Positions 1 to 12,800 of a stretch of 64,000 bases of DNA are shown piece by piece; position 1 is the stretch's first letter, and the number at the start of each line of letters is the position of its first letter. The stretch is from Mytilisepta virgata. Lineage: Eukaryota; Mollusca; Bivalvia; Mytilida; Mytilidae. Where the stretch lies: NCBI GenBank assembly GCA_028015205.1, contig CM051519.1, positions 89,053,539 to 89,117,538 of the forward strand, in the 5' to 3' direction. Position numbers and translations under genes: made by a program. The notes under the pieces were generated by a model. It saw only the letters and a list, made by a program, of their open reading frames with translations, ran no database searches and was not told where the DNA came from.

Positions 1-1330
1 TTGCTACCGTTTTCGTCTTTGACATTAAAACAGCTATTTGAAAGAACAGTTTGGTCTTTATATATTTAAAAACATTGAAATTCCAACTCAATAATTACAT
101 CTGAATTTTTAGTATCCTTTAATTTGTGAATTTTAGTTTCAGTACTTTTAGTTTCTTCTTCAAGTTGTGAAAAAATGGTAGAGATTTTTTTTTATATAAA
201 GGACCCATTGAACAATTATACATCTTTTTGTAGTAATTCAAAATCAATTGCTAATAAATAGGTATGACATAATTCATTTACATCCATTTTTTTTTAATTC
301 GCGGAAAAAAATTCATTCCGCCTTTTAAAAATCCACTTTACAAATCAACTAAATATTAATGCCTGTTATAGTAGGATGTTAGCATCAGTGCTGGACAAAA
401 GCACTTCGTGCTATGTTTATTTCTTTGGATTTCGTCGCTCCAATTTTCGGACTTAATAAATTTTAAGGAAAATTATTTTGCCACTTGATTTTTCAAAAAT
501 GCTTAAAATTCTCCCCAAATTCTTAATCTTTCAAGAAATAAAAATAAAAAGTGTTCACCCGCTCTTAAAATTTGGTAGGAAATATGGATTTTTTCCATTC
601 TTTGCAATATTTTAGTTTTAATTTGTGCCGCACGTTTGATCTTCGTCCGAAAAAAAAAACTAGTCCTCAAGAAAAAAAAATAAAATTTCGCTCGCTCGCA
701 ACTATTTTTGCCACCCAAAAATCCAAAGAACTAAAAATCAATTTGATGTGGCCTGACTAGCCTAATTTTATTTGAAATTCGCCGTATAACACTTTTTTTA
801 ATACTTGTGTTATATCGCATGCACAGGCTCCCATAGTTTTTTTGTTGGCATTGGAGGTGTGTCTGTTTTATCCAATCAATAGACGGAATTTCTCAGCTGT
901 CAAGAGTAAATTGCAGGTAATGATTGAACCACGGGTTTAATTATATACGACAACCTGATCGTGTCTAAAAAAAATATTCTTTATTGTTATTCCAAATATA
1001 ATCTTTTAAATCCAAATTATATCGATTAATTTTTTACTTTCTTTTTAAATAAAAAGTCTTATAGGTTGCGTGATTTCACCGAGTAACGCTTATCAAATCA
1101 GTTTAGATCTATGTGTGTTCAGTCCGTGTTTTTATAAACAATCCAATCATGTTTTAGATATTTCCACCTGCGTTTTGTCATTTCAGAAACATATGAACTG
1201 TGTGAAATCTTCACAAGTATAACGTACGATAATGCATGCTTGACAAAGGGTTCAAATTTGAACCTTTATTCAGATAAATTACAATATACAGTGATATACG
1301 AATAAATCACTCGCGTCAACAATATGATGG
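1..1330. other. AT-rich non-coding DNA, no gene seen
   Basis: Very AT-rich with many A and T runs and only short chance ORFs. The stretch 610-686 resembles 10889-10966 in intron 5 (shared GTGCCGCA and a CTCAAGAAAA block), so it belongs to a dispersed repeat. I see no conserved protein, no tRNA-like fold and no clear promoter. Confidence 0.6.
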
Positions 1331-1555
1331 GGCCTAAAAAAAATATAGTTGTGTTTAGGGTAACCCGACCCTACCTAATTTTTAGTGCCTACCCTAATTT
1401 TTTTATAACCTTTCTTCAACAAGCACTGTTAAAGTCAAGGTGACTCCAGTATACAACCTAACTAAAAAAATAAATGTAAAAAAAAAATTTCCCTACCTAC
1501 CCTACCTAACTTTTTTCAGTGTGTTACCCTAAACACATGTATTTTTTATTTGGCC
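1331..1555. mobile_element. GGCC-ended MITE, copy 1 (225 bp)
   Basis: The ends are inverted: the left begins GGCCTAAAAAAAATA and the right reverse-complements to GGCCAAATAAAAAATA. Both continue into GTGTTTAGGGTAAC, giving an imperfect terminal inverted repeat of about 33 bp. The element is flanked by a 3-bp direct repeat TGG (1328-1330 and 1556-1558). The interior carries CCTACC-type motifs and no ORF. Two longer relatives lie at 7654 and 10308. It is a non-autonomous DNA transposon; the superfamily is not established. Confidence 0.7.
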
Positions 1556-1839
1556 TGGGAAGAATAATATACAATAAAGATTAGTTTGAAAGTATTCGCT
1601 GATTTCTCAATTCAAAAGTTAAGTGAGTGTAAGGCCGAGTTTACATCAATGGCCATCAATACACTTCGTAAAATATAACCTTTATTTTTTATAATACAAA
1701 AAGTAATGTCCATGATGTTAAATATATCAAACACTCTAAGAACTATTTCTCCTGTTCTTAAATAATTGTATCCTTCAACTAGCCTATCTCATGTATTGAT
1801 AGACAAATAAGGGGTGTCGAATACTAGTATCTTTTATCG

Positions 1840-2254
1840 CAATCTAATTAAAAACCGATCTCTCATCGCTCCCGTTTTCTGATATGTTGCGTGGGAGATC
1901 TAACGAAACCCGCTTTGAGGTCACATGTGAGTGACCTCGTAGGTGTGTCTTGTTCGACCAATGAAATTGCGGCTTCGGCGATCTTGGAAGTTGATCGTGT
2001 GGTAAAGGGATGTAACTCATTTTATTAACGAAGAAATCGTCAGTCCCCAGAATTCATTCGGATCTTCTTTTACGATTAGATCTAAAGAAAACTGTTTTGA
2101 TTGGCTTATTGATAGGAAGTCAACTCATTTGATATCATTATAAATTCATAAGTTCCAGTTCACTCACATGTGACCTCAAAGCAGGTTTCGTTAGATCTCC
2201 CACGCGACATATCAGAAAATGGGAGCGATGAGAGATCGGTTTTTAATTAGATTG
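1840..2254. mobile_element. Mutator-like MITE with 94-bp TIRs and 9-bp TSD
   Basis: 1840-1933 is repeated in inverted orientation at 2161-2254 with three mismatches in 94 bp. The termini read CAATCTAATTAAAAACC. A perfect 9-bp direct repeat CTTTTATCG flanks it at 1831-1839 and 2255-2263. Long TIRs plus a 9-bp duplication are typical of Mutator-like elements (MULEs); Merlin elements (8-9 bp) are an alternative. The roughly 227-bp interior has no transposase ORF, so it is non-autonomous. Confidence 0.75.
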
Positions 2255-2596
2255 CTTTTATCGATGTTCGTCTAGTAGCACTGAGACTACTATAACACTA
2301 TCGTCTCCTGGTACCCTTGTCTTCATTTGCAACACGCCTTTTTAGCATTTCATCATCTTTATATCTTTATATATTATTCCTTTCATCATAAATAAAATTA
2401 TATACTATTAATGTAATTATTGAAATCACCTCCATTGTCAGATTTTTATGGAAGCAGATTAATATATTAAGCATCACTAAGCTTGTTTCCGAATCCAATT
2501 ATTGTACTGTTTGTATGTTATATATTTGATTGTTTATTTGAATAAATGTTTAAACTAACACACATAAAATCTCCCTCAAAGACGAAACACTTTATA

Positions 2597-3553
2597 GTCC
2601 AGTCAATCTAGCATAAATTTGACCCTAACCTTAAAGTAATTGCAACAGAAGATTTTTAAGTTTTAATCTTTAGCATTATACCCCAAATATACAAAAAAAA
2701 GTCCAACAAAATCTAATTTGAGGAAGACTAAAAAATCACAATTTTAAAATTCCTATGTTTATTTGCATTTAAAATGGGAGATAACTCTGCAAAAAAAAGG
2801 CAGAAATATAAAAAAAAAATTGATACAAATTATAACTTTATCGCTTCTTTTCAGCAGAATGTATTGATTCTTGATATTTTAGCCGTCTTTAGAATATAAC
2901 AAACAACTCTAAAGGTGTTTTCATATCTTTTATCAAGCTACAAACCTAGATTTCATAATTCATTAGTTGACCATTTATTAAATTTTTCAACATGTCAAGG
3001 TAAAGAATCTCAAATTTAATAAGAATAATCATTAAGCATACATTCTTTTTTGTGGTTTAAAGTTTCTTTAAACAAGGTAGATGCTGAACAAATATAATTT
3101 ACAGATATAAACAATACCAAAATTTCACATTATTTTTTCAAAATGTTCACAAAGCCACAAATTTGCAATTTCTTTAATGAAAAATGCCAAGGACGTATAT
3201 TAGTTATACGTCCTTGAAAATGCACACAAGAAAATAAAAATACCCATAACACTTCGGTTTTGTGCATTTCATGAGTAGAAGATTATATAATATAGTCAAA
3301 TACGAACTTATAACCCCATCAAAGTATCATACTTTACATGAATTTTAAGAAAATCAACCAAAACCTGACAAAAAAAAGACTCATTTTTGCGGAGTTATCT
3401 ACCCTTTCCAATGTTAATTTCCATAGGACATTAAAAATGCTGATTTTGAGTTTCCCTCAAGTTAGATTTTATGGGACGGGTTAATGCTATAGATTAGAAC
3501 TAAAAGATTTTCTTTTGCGATTAGTTTGAGGTTAAAACTTAGTTTGACTGGAC
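2597..3553. mobile_element. 957-bp foldback element with about 200-bp diverged TIRs
   Basis: The left arm (about 2597-2810) and right arm (about 3345-3553) are inverted, diverged copies of each other. The termini are GTCCAGTCAA and its complement TTGACTGGAC. TA dinucleotides flank both ends (2595-2596 and 3554-3555), the target expected for Tc1/mariner-type elements. Near the centre is a perfect 12-bp-arm hairpin (3188-3216). There is no transposase ORF. The right end is about 235 bp upstream of the ALDH1L start codon, so it sits in the promoter or 5' UTR zone. Confidence 0.6.
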
Positions 3554-3555
3554 TA

Positions 3556-3790
3556 TTACACCGGATTTTCGTATTCTGTCGGTTTTCAGGATTTTATTAA
3601 TAAGTCGGATTCCAATCACATGCCTTGATTTCCATAAATGGTCATAAACTGATACCAAGTTCATAAGCTTGAGTAGAAAGAAAAGATCGATTTTTAACCG
3701 GAAACCAGCAAACCGGGTCATATCCTTTGAACTATTGACCTATATCTTTGCCACGATCGTACCGCTATCTGTCAACTTTCCAGATTAAAA
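3556..3790 (+). promoter_or_regulatory. Probable 5' UTR/promoter region of the ALDH1L gene
   Basis: This is the only non-repeat DNA between the foldback element and the start codon at 3791. No convincing TATA box or initiator can be assigned by eye, and the transcription start is unknown. It is called only because of its position next to the presequence exon. Confidence 0.3.
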
Positions 3791-3835
3791 ATGTTCGCAA
3801 CTCGACAATTTGTTAGATTATTTTCGACATCAAAG
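3791..3835 (+). CDS. ALDH1L2: ALDH1L exon 1: mitochondrial presequence
   Basis: Encodes residues 1-15 ([15 protein letters not shown]), ending in a GTAAG donor in phase 0. The segment is rich in Arg, Lys, Ser and Thr and has no acidic residue, as mitochondrial leaders do. R-L-F followed by S fits the R-3 type cleavage motif. It joins in frame to exon 2, which restores Met21 exactly where cytosolic ALDH1L1 proteins begin. The exon is too short for routine ORF calling, so it rests on the frame-perfect join and composition. Confidence 0.8.
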
Positions 3836-6800
3836 GTAAGAAAGATAGCAGATAAAGTAGGTCACTATCTGATATCACTGTACATACTGTGGAGGGCCTG
3901 CAAAACAAATATTCGACGAAAAGGCATGACTTTCACTATCCCCAGCTGTTTACATGCTGAGTAAATTTCCACATAACTGTATTATGTTTCATTTTTTGTC
4001 AGATCTCCAAAATAACATTAACAGCCTTACAAATCTTAGTTTTTAAAAAAGTAAATAATGATTAAAAATGCATTGCTTGCATCATCCTGGATCGACGTGT
4101 CTTTTCACCCCAACACACCCAAACATACCCCAACACACACTATAAATGTATATTTTGTTCGATAATGAAGTGTTTTGTTGTGAATAAAGAGTTTTACTAC
4201 AATAGAAATCAGTAAATTTACCAAAATTGAGTAAAAACAATTTTTGACACTATATATGGACTATCTATTTCATGCCCCATTCGATCGTGAAAATAGGCTA
4301 CCCCAAAGGCAACACACATTTTAAATGAATTTTTGGTTTTTTGTTTTTTACTGACTTTTTAATTAACTGCCCCATAAACCGTTTTGTTTCCTATATAAAA
4401 CTTAAAAATTAGTAATCTTATAAAAGTTTATGAAGCCATCATGCAGAATGCTACCAAAACAGTTTTATGTAGGCTTTTAGTATTAGTAAAAATCATTTGA
4501 AATCTATTTCTTTATTTTTTTTCTATAAAATATAATAAGACATGTTTTAACAGAGACCTATTATATATCTCTGCTAATAATGATATCTACCATGAGAGAT
4601 CAGTTGGGGTAAATATTTTCATGGTCATAAGGGTCATATACAATATAATAAAAAAAACCTCAGAGGTTACTTATAAACATTTTTCATTTTTTTTCCATTA
4701 TAAAACAATCTCAAAAACATAAAGACGACTAGAAAATAACAAAACATGCATTTATAATGTGTGTTTGGGTGTGTTGGGGCGAAAGGTCATGCCCTCCTTG
4801 ATGGATGCATTCAGGCTACATTCACATGTTTCATTTACACCCCCTTCTTCTCAAGGAAGGTGACCATTTATTTTATTCCAGTATGTTACTCCTCCTTATA
4901 AATATAACACCTGGGATTATGATGTTAACTTGTTCTCTAGTAATGACCAGTTTTAACTGGTTGAATCTGATTTGGTCAGTACTTGAAAATTTGGTATTTT
5001 AGGTTCAGGCGTTAGAGTTAATCCCTTTTGGTATTCTGTGTCCAGAGATATTTTTCTGATTTGGCCGGGGCGCTGTATGACTGCTCAGTACTACCCAGGC
5101 ACATCCACTGAGGATGTTTCATCGATACACTATGCTTAGTTACAAAGAAATGAACCTATACACATAGTTCAGATGTGCATACAGACAAACAAGGGTAACT
5201 CTATATGCCCCATCCACGTCCGTGGGTGGGGCATAATTAGTTTTTTAACTAAATTTATAAAAGGAAAAAATGAAATTATTAGTTTGGCAGGTGGGAAACA
5301 AGGTTTACATGTTTAACTTGAAAGTTTGCTTGTCATAAGAATTTTCCTTTGGAGAAATATAATCAAACATTAAATATAACATTTGACCTAATCACATTGT
5401 ACATCCAAATCTTTCTTTTAGGCATGGTACAGCAAAATGAGGATTGCAGTAATTGGACAGAGTATGTTTGGTGCAGATGTTTACAGACTCCTGCAGAAAG
5501 ATGGACACCATATTGTAGGAGTGTTTACTGTACCAGATGTAAATGGCAAGCCAGATCCATTAGGTAGAAACCAAAAATGTATAATAATAAATCTAATAGT
5601 ATTCTGGCCAAGTTTTGGAAATGCCTAATAAGCCACAGGTAGTAAGGCTGTGGAGGCACCCAATGCTAACTTTGTAGTAAGAACACTGTCTTACCCATAG
5701 AATACAGCCAAAAATTCTTGATAAGAAATCCAATTTAAATGTAAAATCCAACCATGCTGAATTTAGATTATAACAAGTAGTCATTTGTTTACAAAAACTC
5801 AATAATATATCATTAATCGTTACTCTTTAGCAGCAACAGATACAAAAAATTATGAAGTTTGGTCACCAATAAAGCAAAATCTGCTTGTCAAGGACATTGG
5901 TTTCCGTGCATTAACTTGAACATCTCTTGTCAAATTAAAAATAGACCTAGATATACATGTATTGTAGACATTTTCAAATATTTTAATGGGTCATGGTCAC
6001 ACTGCAGGAACCTAAAGTTGACTGTGACAAATGAAATGATGATTATTAACTGTCAACCACAGTGTTGGCTATTTATGGGCACTTGTCAGGAATTTCTATT
6101 ATCGCTGAAGTACCCTGGATATTGGGTCCCTTCCGTAATTTTTTTTATGAGGCTTCAGCAGTTGATTTCTTTTTTGTAAAGCCTTTGCATGGAAGAGGTT
6201 TATATGATAATACAGTCAACAAATGTTTGGGAAACTCTTGCCTTTTTGTGAGGTATTCACTAGTAAACAATGGTAATGAAGTGATTTTTTTAATTTTAAA
6301 AAAGAGAATTTAGGTACTTTTATTTATATGTATTATCCATTTGTGTATTTGTACACGGTATGGAACATATATATTATTCAGTATTGAAAACTATTTGTTT
6401 ACTATTTTTAGCGGCTGCAGCATCAGGTGATGGTATTCCAGTCTACAAATACAAAAGGTGGCAGATGAAGAAACAAGCGATACCAGAGGTCCTAGAAGAG
6501 TACAAATCAGTGAAAGCAGATCTGAATGTATTACCGTTCTGTTCACAGTTTATACCCATGGATGTCATCAATTTTCCAAAGAGCAAGTCCATAATCTATC
6601 ATCCATCTTTGTTGCCAAGACACAGAGGAGCTTCAGCCATAAACTGGTACAGTTTTATTTAGCATGCTTAGTTTGATGGTTTAGATTAGGAGTCAAGAGC
6701 TGTAAAAACTTTGTATTATACAATACTCAATTTACACTCCAAATTTCGTTAAATTCTTACCCGTAAGATTGCTTTTGAATCAGCCTCTAGCTTGAACCCT

Positions 6801-9800
6801 GAATCTGTTTATTAAGAAAATGTCTTCTTGGCTGTACATTAAGGCTGTACATTAAGGGGAGATAGAATTGAACAACCATGATAAATGTTAGTATTTCAAC
6901 AAATATAGATTTTCATGTTGTGAATAAGATATGATAGTCCTGCAACCGAGACTGTTAAATTTTATATTTCAACATATGAGCCTTTGATACTGAGCATGTT
7001 AAGATAAAAAACATTTGTTTCTCTTATAAAAAATTCATTTAATATTAAACAGAAATACCATTCTTATGCTATTGCAAAGAACATTGTTAGCAACTTATGT
7101 TAAAATCAGTCTCCAACCAATTAGGTGTCCAAATTCATATTGCATGAGACAGTTAGATTTCCCATTAATCCTTTTTTAGCCACCCGTGTAGTGGTGTGGA
7201 AATGACCAAATAAACTACTGTAAATTCGGAAATAATTGTGAAAAATGCGACAGGGTTGTTATCGCAATAATTCGAACTCGCATTTTGAAATTATTTATAT
7301 GCAAAAATTAAAATCGCATTTTGGTCTAAAATGAGAAAATCGCAATAATAAATGCACGCAATAATTTCTGAATTTACAGTAATACATTTCATAATTTGAT
7401 TTAAGTCAAGTTATAATACATTCTTTATAACAGGACTCTTATGCAAGGGGATCCTACAGCAGGTTTCTCAGTATTCTGGGCAGATGATGGGTTGGATACA
7501 GGTCCAATATTACTTCAAAGAAAAACTTATGTGGCACCTGATGATACAGTTGACTCGATATACAACAGATTTTTGTATCCAGAGGGAGTAAAAGCTATGG
7601 TATAGAATCTGTTTATCTCATACGGCAAATTCATAAATGCTTCAGTATAATATGGCCAACTAAAATTAATTAGTAGATTTTCATCCAACTTTTTGAAAAA
7701 AATGGGGTGGGAGGGAGGATTTTATTTTTTATTTTTTATTTCATATGAAACTATTTTGTTAGGTGTTATTAATATGTAAACGTTATAAAATGGCTTATAT
7801 ATGTTTTTATTCCAGAAACATGCACAATAGAAATTTCAACTCCAATCTCTGCAAAAGACATCTAAAGGTCACAAAAATAGTCGAATCACGAAAACCATGT
7901 TGAATTGTTACAGGAAGTTAACAAAAAACGAAATTATTGACGCGGATACCGGTAACGGAGATGAACAAAATCCGGAAATTGTAAATTTTAGAAAATAGAA
8001 AAAATCGGGGCGGCACGATTTTCGAGGGGTGGGCGGGGATGAAAATCTATCAATTAATTTTAATTGGCCTATATATGTCATACATGTATATAGTGCTGAA
8101 ATTAAAATGTATCCAGTAGAAATTACAGAATTATATATATTTTATAATGGATATTTAAATTTTCAACTACTGTTTTGAATCTTGCAGATTTGATTGTCTA
8201 AAGATTTAGAATTCCTCCAATTTTTGGATTTATAAATACTGAAATTTAAACAATGACTTTCTATTGTTTTAGGGAGAAGCTGTAAGATTAATTACAGAAA
8301 ATAGAGCTCCTAGTATTGTACAGACAGAGGAAGGGGCTACTTATGATCCATTACTGAAGAAATCGCTGGTAGAGGTAAACTAAGATCCATTATGTTAAAT
8401 GTTTTCTTTTATGTAAAGATAAAATTCATTTAGTAAAATTTTTAAATTATTTTTACAATTTGTAGTATTTTTATGGATTGACACTTCAACAGGAAGCTAT
8501 TTCTTATCTTAAAATGACCATTATAGTCGTGAATAATCTTCCATATTTCAATACTTGCAGTCTTATACAATCATATACAACCAATAACACTGGAAAGACA
8601 GCATAAATTTATATTTCTCAATGAAAGCTTACAACTACAATAAAGAAGGTACATCTAGAGGAGGTACTCTTCACAAGACATTTCATTTTGTTACAGGAAG
8701 GACAGTTGTTTTGTTTTTGAGATACTGAAAATATGCTTTGATGTTTGAGGAAAATGGACAATTTCTAATACTATTAAAACTGCCCTTTGTATAATAACCT
8801 TTCAGGAATAGATTGCACTCAAGATTACCCTTGTTGCAAGTTACAAAACTGAAAAATAAATCAAAGTGCATAGCACTGGTAGGGTTAGGTTGCTAGCATT
8901 TGACTTTTATTTGTACAAACATTGCTGATGATTATTTCAATGCTTTTTGTTTGTACAATGTATTGCAAAATAGGTTTTGGTATTGAATTCTTTTTATTAA
9001 CAGTATTATTTACAAGGAAATATATCAATTATGAAAGTTAACGAGCTCTGCGGAAAAAGTGTCTATTATATAATAATGTTCCTGTGGGTAGGTGACTGAT
9101 TTTTTTTTTAAATTGACAGCATATGTATTTCTTTGGTTTCAAAATATACAGTGATTTTTTAAAACGTATATTTTTGCAACACAGTGTATCTGAGCTGAAG
9201 GTTCTACTACTCAACTTTACTGCGCATGTCTGTACATAAATATGCACTAATCAATCAAAGAAAGCACGAGTCGGCTAACGTTTCTTGAATTATCACTCTA
9301 AATTGAATTTTTTTAAAAAGTCAAACGCATAATAATGATTTGATGAATTAAAATAAACAGAAATCAAAGGTCTTCAAGTTATTAAGGTTATATAACTAGA
9401 GGCTCTCAAGAGCTTGTGTCGCTCACCTGTATCTAATGTAATTTGGAAATTATGTAAAATTATATAATGATTGAGACCAAGATTGGTTTAATTTGACACA
9501 GTATTTAAAATTAAAAACAGGTCATCTTAGTGTAGTCTTACAATAGCTACTGAAGACATCTTATCATTATTATTTTTGAATATGTGGTCAGGTTGTGACC
9601 ATTCAGAATTTTTTTTACAATTTTCTGATAGACTTCTAAACATCTTGGATGATGGATCGGCAACAAAGTAACAACACTTGGTCAGCACCTTATAAGGGTT
9701 CATTCATGCCACATTTAGTTTCATTCCATTCATTGGTTCTCTAAAAGAAGTCATTTGTATGCATTTCCCATAGGGTCCTATGTTAAACTAAGTCCCCCGC

Positions 9801-12800
9801 TGGCGGCCATCTTGGATAATGGATCGGCTACAAAGTAACAACACTTGGTCAGCACCTCATAAGGAACATTCATGCCAGATTTAGTTTCATTCCATTCAGT
9901 GGTTCTCTAAAAGAAGTCATTTGTATGCATATCCCATAGGGTCCTATGTTAAACTAAGTTCCCCGCTGGCGGCCATCTTGGATGATGGATCGGCTACAAA
10001 GTAACAACACTTGGTCAGCACCTCATAAGGAATATTCATGCCATGTTTGGTTTCATTCCATTAAGTGGGTCACTAAAAGAAGTCATTTGTATGCATTTCC
10101 CATAGGGTTCTATGTTAAACTAAGTCCCACGCTGGCGGCCATCTTGGATTATGGATCAGCTACAAAGTAACAAAACTTGGTCAGCACCTCATAAGGAACA
10201 TTCTTGCCATGTTTGGTTTCATTCCATTCAACGGTTCTCTAAAAGAAGTCATTTGTATGCATTTCCCATAGGGTCCTATGTTAAACTAAGTTCCCCGCTG
10301 GCGGCCAGGCCTAAATTAAAATATTGTTTGTTTGCATTCTCCTACCCAGAATTTTTTATGTGGGTAGGTAGGTAGGTAAATTATTTTATTTTTTTTCTCG
10401 AAAAATATTTTGGATGTTTATATAATAGTATGAAGGTAGGGAGCCTCGTAATCTTTTATCTCTGCATATGCATGCATTTATGTGTCACTTGCTATAACCT
10501 TCACCTCTTTAACTTGTATACCTTCGAAACATTTCAATGTACTACCGGAAATCAAAACCGCATGTAACCCGGAAATCAGCACTCGATTCTAAACCGCAAC
10601 CGGCAAAATTCCGGAATAAAAAAAAATGTTTTCAAAAACGGCAATAAAATTATTTGGGTCGCGGCGATTTTTTTTGGTCGGTCGGCTGACAGCAAACAAA
10701 CAATATTTTAATTTAGGCCCCATCTTGGATGATGGATCAGCTACAAAGTAACAACACTTGGTCAGCACCTCATAAGGAACAGTCATGCCATGTTTGGTTT
10801 CATTCCATTCAGTGGTTCTCTAGAAGAAGTTCAAAATGTAAAATGTTAACGACGACGACGGACGCCAAGTGATGAGAAAAGCTCATAATTTAGTTAAAAA
10901 AAATTGTGCCGCAGGTAAATTTGTTCTACGCCTGAAAAAAACTAATCCTCAAGAAAAACAAGAAGATTTTTGAAATTTCAGCCAATCAAAACACATTATT
11001 GGGCCTGGCAGCCATGTTGAATATTCGATCAGCACCAAAATTACAAATTCTGTAAAGGACCTTCACAGGAACATTGCTGCCAAGTTTGGTTCAGTGGTTT
11101 TTTAGAAGAAGATTGAAATGTGAAAAGTTAACGGACGGACGACGGACGCAAAGTGATGGCAAAAGCTCACCCTGGCTTTTAGCCAGGTGAGCTAAAAAGA
11201 CAAAGTTTGGACAATTGTAGAAGGGGGTCATTTCTATTTACACTACATTGCGCATGTGCAGGTAGATCAGAACGTAAACATTCAAGCTTTCAATTAAAAT
11301 AAACCCATTATACCTTCGATAATACAGTTTTCTAAATTAATGATAAACACAGTGTTTTTCAATCTTAATGTGCAAGTTGTCGGAATTTCAAATAACCTGT
11401 ATGCAATTCTATCACTGACCAACAGGTTTGACAAAATGAAGTCACGATGATCAGGTCAAAAGGTTAATCAAATATACAAAAAGAACGTAAACATTCAAGC
11501 TTTCAATTAAAATAAACCCATTATACCTTCGATAATACCGTTTTCTAAATTAATGATAAACACAGTGTTTTTCAATCTTAATGTGCAAGTTGTCGGCATT
11601 TCAAATAACCTGTATGCAATTCTATCACTGACCAACAGGTTTGACAAAATGAAGTCACGATGATCAGGTCAAAAGGTTAATCAAATACACAAAATACCAT
11701 CAGAATTACAAGAATAATAAGCAAATAATGTGCAAAATATGTTCTGTATAAGTTAACAATCACGTTCACAACAAAAATGGAACTTACCTTTGAAATCTTT
11801 TGAAAATAAACCTGATTGTAATCCTTCCCAAAATATCCGTGCAAATTCAAAATCCTTACGCCGATAGCATTGTACACTTTAAAAGGTGCGAATACTTTAC
11901 ACGGCTTTCAAAACAAAAAGGAAATCGTCAATAAAACACACATCTTTTATTAAATAACTGGACAATTACACTTCTCGGTGTGTTTCAGTTACATTTCTAT
12001 TAAAAAACAACTGCACCAGCAACAACAAATATTAGGACTATTTTACCGCGGAATGTTTATTTTCTTATATGATATTCCAATATAAACATAGTCGTAATTC
12101 GAAAACTATAGAGGTTGTTTGCGCATGTGTCATCTCAAAATCGAGATAAAAAGCTGCTTAACTAGCCTTGCTTAAGCTTCAATCCTAGATAAGCTTGCAT
12201 ATTTACTCATAAAAACATAGTTTCAAAAACTTCTGGTCCAACTTTTTCCACAAAACACCAGATTTCCAAAGTTTCCTTCATTGTCTAACCAAACGACCGA
12301 CGGCATAAGGGTTTTGGTTGCTTAGCAACCTAACCCTAAAAATTGTACATGGGGAAATCAGGATAACAAAAACAAAACTAGATATACTTCATTACTGTCA
12401 ATCAGGAATGATTTAAATGAGTTTATACAATGTATGTGTTTGGAAACAATAATGCGCCTTTTTATTTTACCTATGTATAACTGATATAAACTCTTTGACC
12501 TGTCTTGGTTGAGTGAAAGAGTACATTTTCTGACTTTATTGTGTTCTCTTTATTTGGTTTGAAAATTTGGTGATAAACAGGACCACAATGACAGTTAAAG
12601 ACAAATCAAAGCTTACTAGTGGTTTAACTGACAGGCTCAAATCATACTAGAAATGTTTGAAAAGGAGGAATAAAATAAATAGAATCAGACAATAGAAATG
12701 ATGGATCCGTTAATTCACAACAAAATATGTAGAAAAAGTTTTGCGTCACCTCAACATCTAAAGCTTAACTCCTTACTGCTCTTATTACTGAGTATCAGGT

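Noticed and set aside
5349..5567. Alternative upstream ORF overlapping exon 2
   Set aside because: It reads exon 2 in the wrong frame across an obvious splice acceptor.
8884..12336. AGGGTTAGGTTGCT and its complement as TIRs of a 3.4-kb element in intron 5
   Set aside because: Only about 14 bp match and the right copy is itself within a small palindrome (GGTTGCTTAGCAACC); flanks show no target duplication.
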